32,662 nt of DNA from Bacteroidota bacterium (GCA_963169325.1 CAUJEY010000271.1:1-32662), one strand, 5' to 3'; shown: positions 1 to 9,100, counted from the stretch's first letter. Translations and numbers: made by a program. Notes: a model not told the origin generated them from the letters alone.

Positions 1-508
1 CTATCGCAACGCCTATACGCGCCATTACAGCGCGCCTTTCGCTTTCTCCGTCATCCTTTGCCCACCGCGCCATCGGGTGAAGTTACCCAAGCCCTATCCC
101 AGTGAGTCTGCACCGGGAAGCCACGGTGGGTTTACCGTGTTTCACTTAACATACCGGATAACGTAGCGCCCGTCTCATACCCCGGGGGAATTTTCCATCC
201 GACACGACATCGGATAACAACTGCGTGTCATGCCCAGCCGACGGTGACATCTGTACCCCTTGATTCTTTATCTACAGCGGTAAACGTTCATCCCTCCCGC
301 TGATCCAATGTAACGAGGCTTGCGACGATTCACTTTCATTGCGCATATTATCCATTCCTTTCCCTCCACCGCTTGGGATTAGCAGCTTTACCCGCCACTC
401 ACGCTTTGGGTTTATCTCCCTGGCACGGCTAAAAAAAAAAAAAACCGTTTTCGGGAAGGAGGCTTCTTGTCTCGCAGGCTTCGCACCCCGCCGTTACCGG
501 CAACGCAC
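1..508 (-). mobile_element. 5' part of a group II intron (domain I region), cut by the window edge
   Basis: Read on the minus strand, the segment begins with GTGCG (504-508), the standard 5' end of bacterial group II introns. It continues with text typical of the structured RNA that precedes a maturase gene: a GGGGTGCGAAGCCTGCGAGAC block right after the 5' end, AAGTGAATCGTCGCAAGCCTCG-like text around 310-340, GAGACGGGCGCTACG near 162-179 and GTGAAACACGGTAAA at 131-145. No convincing protein is encoded here. The reverse transcriptase/maturase ORF is expected to the left of position 1 and cannot be seen, and neither can domains V/VI. A run of about 12 A occurs near 431-443. The identification rests on recalled similarity to intron 5' regions. 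The structural class (C or chloroplast-like) is not determined. Confidence 0.75.
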
Positions 509-514
509 AGTTTA

Positions 515-533
515 CCCCGTACTTTAGTCGGGG
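515..533 (-). terminator. short hairpin next to the intron insertion point, possible weak terminator
   Basis: CCCCG (515-519) pairs with CGGGG (529-533), and an inner ACT/AGT can extend the stem. On the minus strand it lies 38 bases after the stop codon of the delta-60 repeat gene and 6 bases before the GTGCG start of the intron. No U-run follows, so it would be a weak intrinsic terminator, unless the intron displaced the rest of it. Class C group II introns are known to insert just after terminator stem-loops, which this arrangement resembles. Confidence 0.35.
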
Positions 534-571
534 CTGCGGTAGGAAACTCATTGCAGTAAACGAGGTCGAAT

Positions 572-2041
572 CTAATCCGTTAGTTCAGTGTAATCTTCCT
601 GACGGAACGTTCGACAGTATGTTGAGCGACTTTCACGTCGCACCAGCATGCGCACCAGTTGCTCGGTTGCTCCGCCAAAACGTTTTCCCACTATCTTGCC
701 GTCCGGCTGAACGGCAAATTTATCAAAGACATCGTCGCCATTCGGATACGTCAGTTCATAGTCTATCCCCGGGATTATAAAAGAATTATCCACAATACCG
801 GATGCTTCAAGTTTTCCCAGAACGCTGATTGTCTCGACGGTATAGTTTGTCCAGTTGATGGACTCTGTGATAACCAGCGTTATGATATCACCCGCCCCGG
901 TCAATACAATACTCACCGGGATAACGTAGTCCGCCACAAGCATGTTCAGAAAATAACCGCCGGCGGCAAAAGTCGTATCCAGCGTGCCGTCCGTCATTAC
1001 CTGCGACAAAGCCCACCCCGCTACTTGCTGATCATAACTACTCAACACGACGATACGGCCGTCGGGACGCAGGGCCAGGGCGCCGACATAGTCGTCGGGG
1101 AAATCAACCAGTATCTGGCTGAGGCCGTTATTACCAAAAGTGGTGTCGAGGGCGCCGTCCGGCTCAAAACGCGCCAGCAAAGCCTGTTCCCCCGAAAATC
1201 CGCCTGCTACCAGCCTGCCATCCGGCTGCTGTACCAGGGCGGCAATGTATTCAAAGTCGTCATCGCCAAAACTTTTTATGACATACCCTGCACTACCAAA
1301 AGTATTGTCTGCTGTGCCATCGGGTAAGAAGCGCGCGATCCATACATCATAAGCATCTGAATCGCCGGCTCCGCCGGTTGCCACAATTTTACCATCCGGC
1401 TGCACCAAAAAGGTAGACATATCGTCGTAATACGCTATATCCATCGACACCAATCCGAAATCGCCGAAACCCGGATCAAAGTTTCCATCCGGCATTAATT
1501 GAAGTAAAAACATATTATGATCCGGGTCGGACTGCTCGCCCCCCACCAGAATTTTCCCATCGGGCAACAATTCGATATGCATGGGTTCCGTACCGTGCAG
1601 GCGCGCATCGTCAATATCCAGTTTTCCATTAATCCCAAAAGAATGATCCGGCGTACCATCGGGAAGAAACCGGCGGATGGAAATGCCGTTCTGACCGATA
1701 ACCAATATTTTACCGTCACACTGTATCCCCATATCCCCGAAGCCGGATTCATCCATTAAGATCAACTTTCCCGCTTCCGCCCAAGTATGATCCAGCCGCC
1801 CATCCGGTTGGAAACGGGTAAGTGCGACGCCTGTGCTGAACTGCCCCTGCGCAGTACCTCCCAATTGAATACTGCCGTCCGGCAAAAGTTTAACGGCCTG
1901 CCCGACTGCACTTCCTGTTTGATGGCCGTCAAACAAAGCTATACCTTGTTTACCAAAAGAAATATCCACCTCACCGGCTATTTGGGCCGACAGACTTATA
2001 CTTCCGGCAGCCATAACAAGATACAAAATTGCGTTTTTCAT
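572..2041 (-). CDS. secreted delta-60 repeat beta-propeller-like protein, 3' end probably damaged
   Basis: The protein starts with a signal peptide (MKNAILYLVMAAGSISLSAQ) and then has about eight repeats of roughly 50 residues with the delta-60 pattern: PDGKI-V-GG followed by RF-PDG-LD-TFG--G (TIGR02608-type). Such proteins are exported in Bacteroidota, often via T9SS; the function is unknown, perhaps adhesion or surface structure. The ATG at 2041 was chosen because a signal peptide follows directly; an in-frame TTG seven codons upstream is less likely. The end is odd. The last repeat reads up to the LVRM region and then becomes a basic, repeat-unlike tail (RRESRSTYC...) that stops at 572, and no T9SS C-terminal domain is present. 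The gene ends about 64 bases from a group II intron, so an older insertion or deletion probably replaced its 3' end. Confidence 0.85.
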   Translation of the reverse strand: MKNAILYLVMAAGSISLSAQIAGEVDISFGKQGIALFDGHQTGSAVGQAVKLLPDGSIQLGGTAQGQFSTGVALTRFQPDGRLDHTWAEAGKLILMDESGFGDMGIQCDGKILVIGQNGISIRRFLPDGTPDHSFGINGKLDIDDARLHGTEPMHIELLPDGKILVGGEQSDPDHNMFLLQLMPDGNFDPGFGDFGLVSMDIAYYDDMSTFLVQPDGKIVATGGAGDSDAYDVWIARFLPDGTADNTFGSAGYVIKSFGDDDFEYIAALVQQPDGRLVAGGFSGEQALLARFEPDGALDTTFGNNGLSQILVDFPDDYVGALALRPDGRIVVLSSYDQQVAGWALSQVMTDGTLDTTFAAGGYFLNMLVADYVIPVSIVLTGAGDIITLVITESINWTNYTVETISVLGKLEASGIVDNSFIIPGIDYELTYPNGDDVFDKFAVQPDGKIVGKRFGGATEQLVRMLVRRESRSTYCRTFRQEDYTELTD

Positions 2042-2329
2042 GATTTTCAGATTTTGATCCAAATCTCACCTCTTCAAACAGGCATTCAAATGACCTGCGT
2101 TCAGTCGCTCATGATGGCCGTTAGTTATGCCCCTGATCGCGCTCATATCCGGATATGATTATGACGCGCGCGTCCGTAATCCGGACGGCATCGGCGACCA
2201 ACAGCCGGCCACTCCACACTGACGAACATCATCCCCGCCGGCCGCTCCAGTCACTGTGTTCGCCCTTTTTTTCCGGCTTCTTTGTCCATGGAGATATGAA
2301 CCGTCTGTTTCACCAAAACTGCTTCAATT

Positions 2330-2725
2330 ATGAAAGCCTCCAAATATGTACTCGCTCCCCTCATTTACCTGTTCTTCGGCGCATTCTTGCTGACGACTCC
2401 GGCTTGTTACGACATGTTTATGACGCCTGCCGACGATCCGTCGCCCCGGGTGATCGCACCCAAAGTCGCCATTCTCGCCGCGCCCTGCTATCGCGAAGGC
2501 GAAGCGCTGACCGTATATAATCCGAACAACCCGGACCTGAACTTTTACGATACTGAAGCCTACCGGGTACAATGGTTGGAACGGGGCGTCGTACAATTTG
2601 AAGGCGCCACTACGCCTTGCGTCTGCGGCAAAACCTACCGGGTGGTCGTGACTCGACTGGAAGACGACATTAGCACCAGCGTTATTTATACGACGATCGA
2701 CTGTGCGGGTCCTGTCGATAAGTAA
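2330..2725 (+). CDS. small secreted protein or lipoprotein, unknown function
   Basis: 131 residues. The N terminus is a clear export signal (KYVLAPLIYLFFGAFLLTTPAC), and the Cys at residue 26 could be a lipidation site, although the TPAC box is a poor lipobox. The rest is predicted beta-rich, with a Y-R-V-Q-W strand, a C-V-C-G-K motif and a strand ending in TIDC, suggesting one Ig/PKD-like domain stapled by disulfides. The ATG at 2330 gives the signal peptide directly. It converges with the DUF6642-like gene; only two bases separate the stop codons. I do not recognise the family. A related C-x-C-G-K motif occurs in the secreted protein at 29201-29824. Confidence 0.7.
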   Translation: MKASKYVLAPLIYLFFGAFLLTTPACYDMFMTPADDPSPRVIAPKVAILAAPCYREGEALTVYNPNNPDLNFYDTEAYRVQWLERGVVQFEGATTPCVCGKTYRVVVTRLEDDISTSVIYTTIDCAGPVDK

Positions 2726-2727
2726 GT

Positions 2728-3270
2728 TCAAATCAACTTAAAACCCAGCGTTTTTATCCAATACCGCTGTTGCTCGCCGAGGTGTTTGGCAATAGCTGCG
2801 GGGGTGCGGTAGGTGTCGAGCAACCCAAAATAAGACAGTTCTAAAATGGACATGGGAAAATAGTCCGTTGTACCGGCGTAGCCACTGAGCAGGCTTACGC
2901 CGGTGCTGCGTCGGAGGGCCTCCAGTTGTTTGGGGGTTACTTTTAATGTTTTGCCACAGCCGAGATGGAGGATACGTTTGTCCCAGTGCCCCTTGGCGAT
3001 TTCGGCGAGTTCTTCCAGCGTGACTTCCTCCCGCGCGGATATGCTGAAGCGGCCCGGCGCGCCCGGGAAAGCCAGATACAGCAGTGTATATGATTTGAGC
3101 CGGCCGAATTCCGCCAGCCGGTGGTCCAGTTCCGCACGGGTGGCCACGCGATGGTGTTCGTAGTCGATACCGCGGGTTTGTTGTAAAAATTCCAGCATGG
3201 TTTGCACGGAGTGTTTCCCGTGCGGGCTGTTGTTTTTTTCGCCTTCGAGGCAGAGGATTTTTCCGGACAT
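2728..3270 (-). CDS. DUF6642-like, predicted caspase-fold protein with the catalytic His position changed
   Basis: 180 residues from the ATG at 3270; this start is preferred because MSGKILCLEGEK begins the conserved part and a longer non-ATG start would leave almost no gap to the upstream gene. The layout matches what I recall of the DUF6642 family: a first strand (KILCLEGE), a strand YTLLYLAF followed by a loop that normally carries His-Gly, then a strand RILHLGCGKTL with a Cys, and a GVSLLSGYAGTTDYFPM block. In this copy the loop reads F-P-G (Pro69, Gly70) instead of H-G, while Cys105 is kept. If the fold is caspase-like, this copy is probably not a normal Cys/His protease. It lies 77 bases downstream of the TcA-like gene on the same strand and may share its transcript. 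The family call is from memory, moderate certainty. Confidence 0.75.
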   Translation of the reverse strand: MSGKILCLEGEKNNSPHGKHSVQTMLEFLQQTRGIDYEHHRVATRAELDHRLAEFGRLKSYTLLYLAFPGAPGRFSISAREEVTLEELAEIAKGHWDKRILHLGCGKTLKVTPKQLEALRRSTGVSLLSGYAGTTDYFPMSILELSYFGLLDTYRTPAAIAKHLGEQQRYWIKTLGFKLI

Positions 3271-3347
3271 GGTGCGTGCGATGAGTGTGCGCGGTGAAGG
3301 TCGGAAAAGTGGGCGGTCTGACAAGTAAGAGCAGCGCAATTTCTCGT

Positions 3348-6300
3348 TTATTCCGGCCACTCCGGCGTATCGCCGGAATAGCTTACCAGGAAAAGCATAT
3401 CTTCCAGTTGATTGTTCTGGATATAGTTTTTCACCTTATCACCATTGCTGATCACAAACGTCCATTGGCCTACAGGAGATTTTCCGATAAACGACACCCA
3501 ATTCAACCCGCTTGCGCTTCGGGTACTGATGATACCTTCCACCGATTGAGCCGATTGAGGGGTGGCATGCACTTTGTCCAGCCATAAATCATTTATGGCT
3601 ATCTCGAAGGTCTCCTGATCGGCCCTGGCAACATACAGCACCAAATGCGCGATTTGAATATATTCCAAATGGACAGGAAAATGGTTGCTGTCAATCGAAA
3701 TCGTGACAGGAATTTCATCCGATTTTGCTCCGGCCTTTTTTTTGTATTCCTGTAGTTGCGTCCAACTGTCCGGAAAATCATTTTTGAAACTGTACACACG
3801 TTCGGCTTGGAATGTCCGGTCCAGTTCGCGAATGACCTGGCGCCGGTAATCCGAACTTTGGAGTGCCGTATATTCCATCGTGAGGATGACATCCGACAGA
3901 TTATTAAAATCAAACGGATTGGCCGCTTTGGGCAATTGCAATTCCCAACTGGCGTCGACTCCCATACCTTCAAAGGGCAACAACAGCTCATTTTCGGTTT
4001 CCAGTTCAAATAAGCCTGTAGCGTTAGTCGTCGATGTGAATGCAATCATTTCGGGTGTCCGCCGGATCTCTATGGGTTGGAATAATTCACCGCCCGTGAC
4101 CACCCGCGAAGTGCCCGCGGCTTTCAGCGTAGCATGAATACCCGGATATGGCGGAATAAATCCGGCAATGGATACCCGGATGCGTTTTATCAAGCGCAAA
4201 TAATGCCCGGGGAAGTACCGGTCAAACAGAGACATCGGCGTATTGAACCGCAACACGCCCGATTCCCGGAAAACCTGAAACGCATAGGGGGCAAGCCTGG
4301 CAACCGATATTTGCTCTTCCAACTGCAACTTCCTTTTGTTGGTTTCAAAGGCATATTGATCCAGTTGGTAGATGTCGCGCAGAAGCCTGGCAGAGCCGGT
4401 CAATCCTTTTCGATCCTTCTCCTCCCCATTCCCGAAATGTTGCATCTCCTCCGGGGCCTGCCAATAATCACTTCTAATGAAGTTGGGCAGCGTTTCCTGG
4501 CGTTCAAAAGCCAGTTGGCTAAAGGCCATCTGGGCCATCACCGTCGCCTGCTGGAGAAAATAACAGTAAACGTCACTTAATACGCCACTCATCCATTCGT
4601 ACAGCTCTACATTGGTGAACTTATTGTTCAGAAATTCCACGATGGCTTCGGTTTGCTCTACCCGAATTTTGGAAATGGCCTGTTCCTTTGCGGCAATTTG
4701 CCGGGTTATTTTTGCCTGTAAAATCTGCTCAGTCGCTTTTTCTTTTTCCTTGGAGACAAGGTCTTTTTGCAATGTCCACTCTTGTTTGTTGCGCTCCAGG
4801 CTGGCATAAAACGTGTGTTTCTGCAAATCGCCTTCGTATTCGTTGATCCGAATTTGTGAGGCAAGTTTTTTCGCTTCAGCGCCAGCAACCACACCAACTA
4901 AGCCAGACTTCCATGTTTCAGCAGAGATCGCAGCATTCGCTATTTCTGCGACGGCTTCTGCCGCAGCTTGTGCATTCTTCACCCACTTTATCTGTTCATA
5001 ATTTTTCAACATTTTTCTTTCATATTCATTGGGGCCGGCCGTTATCCACTTTTCATAAGTGTCGAATTGTATTTCAGCACTATTTAACCCTAACTGCATC
5101 AACTTGATATTGCTATCCGCCTCCTGGATGCGCAGGTCCTGCACCTGAACTGTTTCTTTGGCAAGTTGCGTATCTTGCCTGGCTGTCAGCAGATTATATG
5201 CTTCGGCATCTTTCTTTTCGAGGGTTGCAAAAAAATCAGATTCTATTTGTTGCGCGATGGAAACCAACTGCTTGGCCCGCTCTATCAAAGTGGAATACCG
5301 ATAGGCGGTTGGTCTGGTAAGATAAGAGTTGGTAGCAGGCGCCAACGTACCGTTCATCTCCATGAGTGCCGCCGCTGCCACGGGCTCGGTTCCGATCCGT
5401 TCCATACCGGCGATGTTCAGTCCTTCCCGGATTTTATACAGGTTGAGTTCCGTGTGGAACTCCAGGGCTGATATAACCGGGTTTTCAGGGAAAATGCTGC
5501 CAACAAGAGCGAATGACTTCAGGTCCTTCAGGAGATCATTGGCCGTTTGATACAGTTGATGGGCATACGTGACGGATTCATTGGTGTCTTTGGTAAATTC
5601 CGAATCGGCAAAAGCGTTGAAGCATTTTATGATGGATATCAGGGTAAACCGGGTATAGGCATTTGCGCGGTCGTCTGCAATACTGAAAATATCCAGGCCA
5701 TCGGTCAGCCAGCTATATGTCCTGCGAAACTGCGACTGTTCAAATTGTTCCGCTTTCAGGCCATAATATATCTTGCGGGGATTCTCGTTCAGGCCGGGGG
5801 CCCAAGGCAGATCATAAGCATAAACGGTTTGGAACCAATCCAGTGCCTCGAGGAATTTTCCGCTTTTTTGTAAGGCTAAAGCAATAAGGAGCGGAACATG
5901 GAAAAAGACTTCCTTAAGGTGTACAGGAGTATCAGGTTTCAGTTTGTGCTGATACCAATCAAAATAGTTAATAAGTAGATCTTTGGATTTTTGCTCAAGT
6001 TCTTTAAAACCATCCTTTGACAATTGGCTTGTAAGTTTGATATCAAATGCTATTCCATCCAATTCTTTCAGGTCTTTTATGTACTTCGCTGCCAATTCTT
6101 CGGCCTTGCTTGCCGTCAGGCCAGGACTTTGCCTGGTTTCGATGACGATCTGCCTGAATGCTTTCGTCCATTCTGTCTGTTTTCGCAGGGTCGGAAGGAG
6201 ATAATTTTCCGGGTATGCGAAGGCGTACATAGCACCCCGCCAGGTTGCATAACTGCCCATCCATTGCCATTCTTCATCAAAATCATTTTCGGTGTATTTA

Positions 6301-8705
6301 TCGCTTAGGTTGAGTTCCCAATCCGGCTTGGGGGAAGCCACATACATTTCAAAAGGGTGCATTGGCTCGTTGCTGCGGCCGGTCCTCAAAGACAAAAGAA
6401 TATCCTGTACCGTTTCCACCGCCTGCTCGAGGCGGGTCAATCTCAATTTGCCAATTTGCCTGAAACTGATGGAAAGGCGCTTGGACAGCCAATCGGCGGC
6501 AAATTCCGGATGATCAAAGTATGCATACTGGCTTTTGCATATATTGGCAATCAATTCGTCCCGCAATTGTGGCAGGATAATTTCTTCAACCCGCTCAATC
6601 GTATTTTTGTGCGCTTCGATTATAGATGCCCTTTGTTTAATCCGGGCCTCCAGATTTTTTTCCCAGTTTCTCCTGCTGCGCCAGCTGGATCGCCAGGGCG
6701 CCGGTGCCGGTTGTGCATCCCGTTGCCGGAAGAATTCCGGTTTTAGCGTCACCTTTTTTTCAATTTCTTCCTGCGCCCATAGTTTGTATTGCTGTTTCTT
6801 TTTTGCCTGCACCAGTATGTCATACACCGTATCCCATTCCACCGCCATTACTTCGCCTCCTTGGGCCAGGTTCCGGATACCCAACAATGCCAGAAATTCA
6901 GCCAACTCCAGGTAAAGTGGCTTAATATCCGCTTCGATGTTTTTTCCATCGAGGTATTCTTGCTCTATGGCCGGCCACGCCACCTTGTTGCCATACAAGT
7001 ATGCGATGAGATTGTCGAAGCCGGCTAAAGGTGTGTTTTTTGCTTCACGGGCCGTTTGGATAGCCGCCCGCTGTTCACTGACCCATTTTTTCCGTTCCTC
7101 CAGGATCGCAGTCACCGGATTATTCAACAAATCCGTTTTCACATCATTCTTATCCATCACATCCGGTTCGATGGCAGGGACCGGAATGCTGGACATTTGG
7201 TATTCCTGTTTATCCTGCAGCAGCCACTCCGCCTCCAGCTGGTTCAACTGCCAGGTCAGGATTTGCGGATCGCCGGTTGGAGCCGTTGATTGATTGGTGT
7301 CGGCCAACCCGAATAAGTCTTGCAGCCTTACTTCCGAAATTTCGCCCGGCGGAATAAACAGTTCGTCCAGTTCCGTCAGGTCGATGCCCAGCCGGTTCGC
7401 CAGGTTTTTCCGGGCCTGCTCGTCAGCTGCGCGGGCCAGCCTGATTTCGGCGTAGGAGGTACCGAAGCCGGAAAGCAAAGCGTGGTATGCCTTTTCACAG
7501 TAGGCTGGAGCATAGGTAAAAAAGTTCGACCCTGACAGGTAACTTCTCAGCACTTCTATCGCAATCCGTACCTGCGACACTTTTTGGATTGTATACTCCC
7601 CGGGCGGATTATTCAGAAGAGTATCGAAGGGTTGGTGGTAATTGTCCGTTAGCGATATGTTATTACTACCCATTGACTTAACACGTCTTCCTACAAAAAC
7701 TATTAAATCTTTTAAATAATCGGCATATCCGAAATTATCCACCTCGATGGGCACTGCTACGTCAACTTCAAGGGTCGTTGTATCGTTGGCCAATCCTAAA
7801 TTATCAATTGCCCTGACATAAACTTTGTGAAGCCCGGGCTTGTCAAATTTCGCCGTGAACCGCCATTGCGACCAATCCCCTGTACTATTTGCTGCATCCG
7901 CCCAGGCTTCTTCTTCATCCTTTTGCCATTGCACTGTGCGTATGCCGGCTGTGTCCCGGGCTGTTCCTGCTACCTGGAATTCCACTCCTTGGTCTTGCCA
8001 GGTAATTTTATTATATGGTGTTTCGGGGGCGGTAATTGTGAGAATTGGTTTTTCATTGACAAGTTGAAGGTTAATACTTTTATAATAAAAATTTTCATAT
8101 CTATCTATTATCTGTATAGATAAAGTTTTTTTTAATTCTTCAGAAATAGGGATAGTTGCTTCCCATGTATTATTATTATAACTCCAGGTAACCGCCCCAA
8201 TTTTTTTATTTAAAAATGGATTAGGATTATACTTAACTTTTTCTATGACCCATGAAACGCTTTTAATATCGTCAGGCTTTAATTTTGTATCAAAAGTCCC
8301 TTCTATTTTTTTTTCGAATGAAGGAGCGCTTGGTGGGTCTATATTTATAGAATCGGGGTGAATTAATAGGTCTGGGGAGTACATGGTTATTTTTCTTACA
8401 AGACTAGCGCCAGGGGGTATGTCATGATCAAATATTATAAGCCCGAACTGTACATCAACAGTAATAGTTTTCTCCCCTATGGTGCTGATATCAAATGTAT
8501 GCGCCCACGTCTTTTCGGCAGGAGGAGATAATGTAATCTGCGGTTCTCCGGTTACCGTAATTGTAATAGATGTTGGAAAATGAATACCACCCAGACCTTT
8601 ATGATAATAGGCTTCACCGGATACCCTAAGTTTCCCGGTTGGCAAAGATTCGTTTTCCGATGGCGTTTGGATATTGAAAGTTGATGGGTACGTTGGGTAC
8701 GACAT
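3348..8705 (-). CDS. TcA-like Tc toxin subunit (pore-forming and TcB-binding regions) with Ig-like N terminus
   Basis: 1785 residues, no signal peptide. The C-terminal part (about 1480-1730) matches the TcA TcB-binding domain: FDRYFPGHYLRLIKR, PPYPGIHATL, a TSTTNATGLFEL block, LLPFEGMG and W-LQLPKAANPFDF. Before it (about 1170-1440) lies a long helical, coiled-coil region ending in FTNVELYEWMSGVLSDVYCYF, equivalent to the channel-forming helices of TcA. Around residue 822, WRGAMYAFAYPENYLLP resembles the conserved Tc stretch before the channel. The N terminus differs: at least one Ig-like domain (about 215-320) and probably another in the first 110 residues. At 1785 residues it is shorter than classical TcA (about 2300-2500), so receptor-binding insertions may be missing. 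Known TcA proteins form a pentameric translocation channel loaded by a TcB-TcC cocoon; no TcB/TcC gene lies in this window. The ATG at 8705 is the first good start. Confidence 0.88.
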   Translation of the reverse strand: MSYPTYPSTFNIQTPSENESLPTGKLRVSGEAYYHKGLGGIHFPTSITITVTGEPQITLSPPAEKTWAHTFDISTIGEKTITVDVQFGLIIFDHDIPPGASLVRKITMYSPDLLIHPDSINIDPPSAPSFEKKIEGTFDTKLKPDDIKSVSWVIEKVKYNPNPFLNKKIGAVTWSYNNNTWEATIPISEELKKTLSIQIIDRYENFYYKSINLQLVNEKPILTITAPETPYNKITWQDQGVEFQVAGTARDTAGIRTVQWQKDEEEAWADAANSTGDWSQWRFTAKFDKPGLHKVYVRAIDNLGLANDTTTLEVDVAVPIEVDNFGYADYLKDLIVFVGRRVKSMGSNNISLTDNYHQPFDTLLNNPPGEYTIQKVSQVRIAIEVLRSYLSGSNFFTYAPAYCEKAYHALLSGFGTSYAEIRLARAADEQARKNLANRLGIDLTELDELFIPPGEISEVRLQDLFGLADTNQSTAPTGDPQILTWQLNQLEAEWLLQDKQEYQMSSIPVPAIEPDVMDKNDVKTDLLNNPVTAILEERKKWVSEQRAAIQTAREAKNTPLAGFDNLIAYLYGNKVAWPAIEQEYLDGKNIEADIKPLYLELAEFLALLGIRNLAQGGEVMAVEWDTVYDILVQAKKKQQYKLWAQEEIEKKVTLKPEFFRQRDAQPAPAPWRSSWRSRRNWEKNLEARIKQRASIIEAHKNTIERVEEIILPQLRDELIANICKSQYAYFDHPEFAADWLSKRLSISFRQIGKLRLTRLEQAVETVQDILLSLRTGRSNEPMHPFEMYVASPKPDWELNLSDKYTENDFDEEWQWMGSYATWRGAMYAFAYPENYLLPTLRKQTEWTKAFRQIVIETRQSPGLTASKAEELAAKYIKDLKELDGIAFDIKLTSQLSKDGFKELEQKSKDLLINYFDWYQHKLKPDTPVHLKEVFFHVPLLIALALQKSGKFLEALDWFQTVYAYDLPWAPGLNENPRKIYYGLKAEQFEQSQFRRTYSWLTDGLDIFSIADDRANAYTRFTLISIIKCFNAFADSEFTKDTNESVTYAHQLYQTANDLLKDLKSFALVGSIFPENPVISALEFHTELNLYKIREGLNIAGMERIGTEPVAAAALMEMNGTLAPATNSYLTRPTAYRYSTLIERAKQLVSIAQQIESDFFATLEKKDAEAYNLLTARQDTQLAKETVQVQDLRIQEADSNIKLMQLGLNSAEIQFDTYEKWITAGPNEYERKMLKNYEQIKWVKNAQAAAEAVAEIANAAISAETWKSGLVGVVAGAEAKKLASQIRINEYEGDLQKHTFYASLERNKQEWTLQKDLVSKEKEKATEQILQAKITRQIAAKEQAISKIRVEQTEAIVEFLNNKFTNVELYEWMSGVLSDVYCYFLQQATVMAQMAFSQLAFERQETLPNFIRSDYWQAPEEMQHFGNGEEKDRKGLTGSARLLRDIYQLDQYAFETNKRKLQLEEQISVARLAPYAFQVFRESGVLRFNTPMSLFDRYFPGHYLRLIKRIRVSIAGFIPPYPGIHATLKAAGTSRVVTGGELFQPIEIRRTPEMIAFTSTTNATGLFELETENELLLPFEGMGVDASWELQLPKAANPFDFNNLSDVILTMEYTALQSSDYRRQVIRELDRTFQAERVYSFKNDFPDSWTQLQEYKKKAGAKSDEIPVTISIDSNHFPVHLEYIQIAHLVLYVARADQETFEIAINDLWLDKVHATPQSAQSVEGIISTRSASGLNWVSFIGKSPVGQWTFVISNGDKVKNYIQNNQLEDMLFLVSYSGDTPEWPE

Positions 8706-8842
8706 GGCTGCTATTTTTTAAGGTGAGTGGTATCTTATCTGTATCTATTTAATGCTGATAATATTGAACTGGCGTAAAAAGAACGTGACAGGCATTTTCC
8801 AAAATCTTGACAAATCAGTGTCGCCTCTCCGGCCTCCCTCAT

Positions 8843-9073
8843 CTATCGTTCCTCTTCCTTCAGCAACGCCCGTATACGCTCAATATCCGGGTGGCTAACA
8901 CCCTGCTTCTCCAATTCCATGAAGTCACTGAAGAAAGCCGTTAAGTAATTGCTGTGATAAAACGGCCTGTCTTTTAAATCCAGGTACATTTTTTTGGCTT
9001 CGGGGTAGCGGGCTTTTTTCGCCCGCCTGTTTGATTTGTACATTTTTGCATGACAGGCGGGAGTGGGGTTCAT
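8843..9073 (-). CDS. small basic protein at the end of the STAND/LRR operon, unknown
   Basis: 76 residues from the ATG at 9073 (MNPTPACHAKMYKSNRR...). A GTG at 9097, four bases after the stop of the LRR gene, and an internal ATG at 9043 are alternatives. The N terminus is rich in Lys/Arg; the second half (YHSNYLTAFFSDFMELEKQG...IERIRALLKEEER) looks helical and amphipathic. No known domain was recognised. Tight spacing after the LRR gene suggests it is co-transcribed as the last gene of the operon. The charge pattern and lack of rare-looking codons favour a real gene, but a chance ORF cannot be excluded. Confidence 0.5.
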   Translation of the reverse strand: MNPTPACHAKMYKSNRRAKKARYPEAKKMYLDLKDRPFYHSNYLTAFFSDFMELEKQGVSHPDIERIRALLKEEER

Positions 9074-9100
9074 TTTCAGGGTGAGGACACCGGCCACACT

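Noticed and set aside
431-443. Poly-A tract as a programmed frameshift site
   Set aside because: It lies in non-coding intron RNA, so no translation frame is affected.
339-527. 62-codon plus-strand frame
   Set aside because: It lies within the structured RNA part of the group II intron and its translation is compositionally unlike a protein.
609-648. Domain V of a second group II intron
   Set aside because: The GTGAAA loop with a GCGAC/GTCGC stem fits, but the lower stem and catalytic AGC/CGC triad position do not.
2042-2329. Possible small genes in the 288-base gap between the delta-60 gene and the next gene
   Set aside because: Open frames here (for example the one from 2155) run into the neighbouring gene in another frame and show no protein-like pattern. 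Nothing could be supported.
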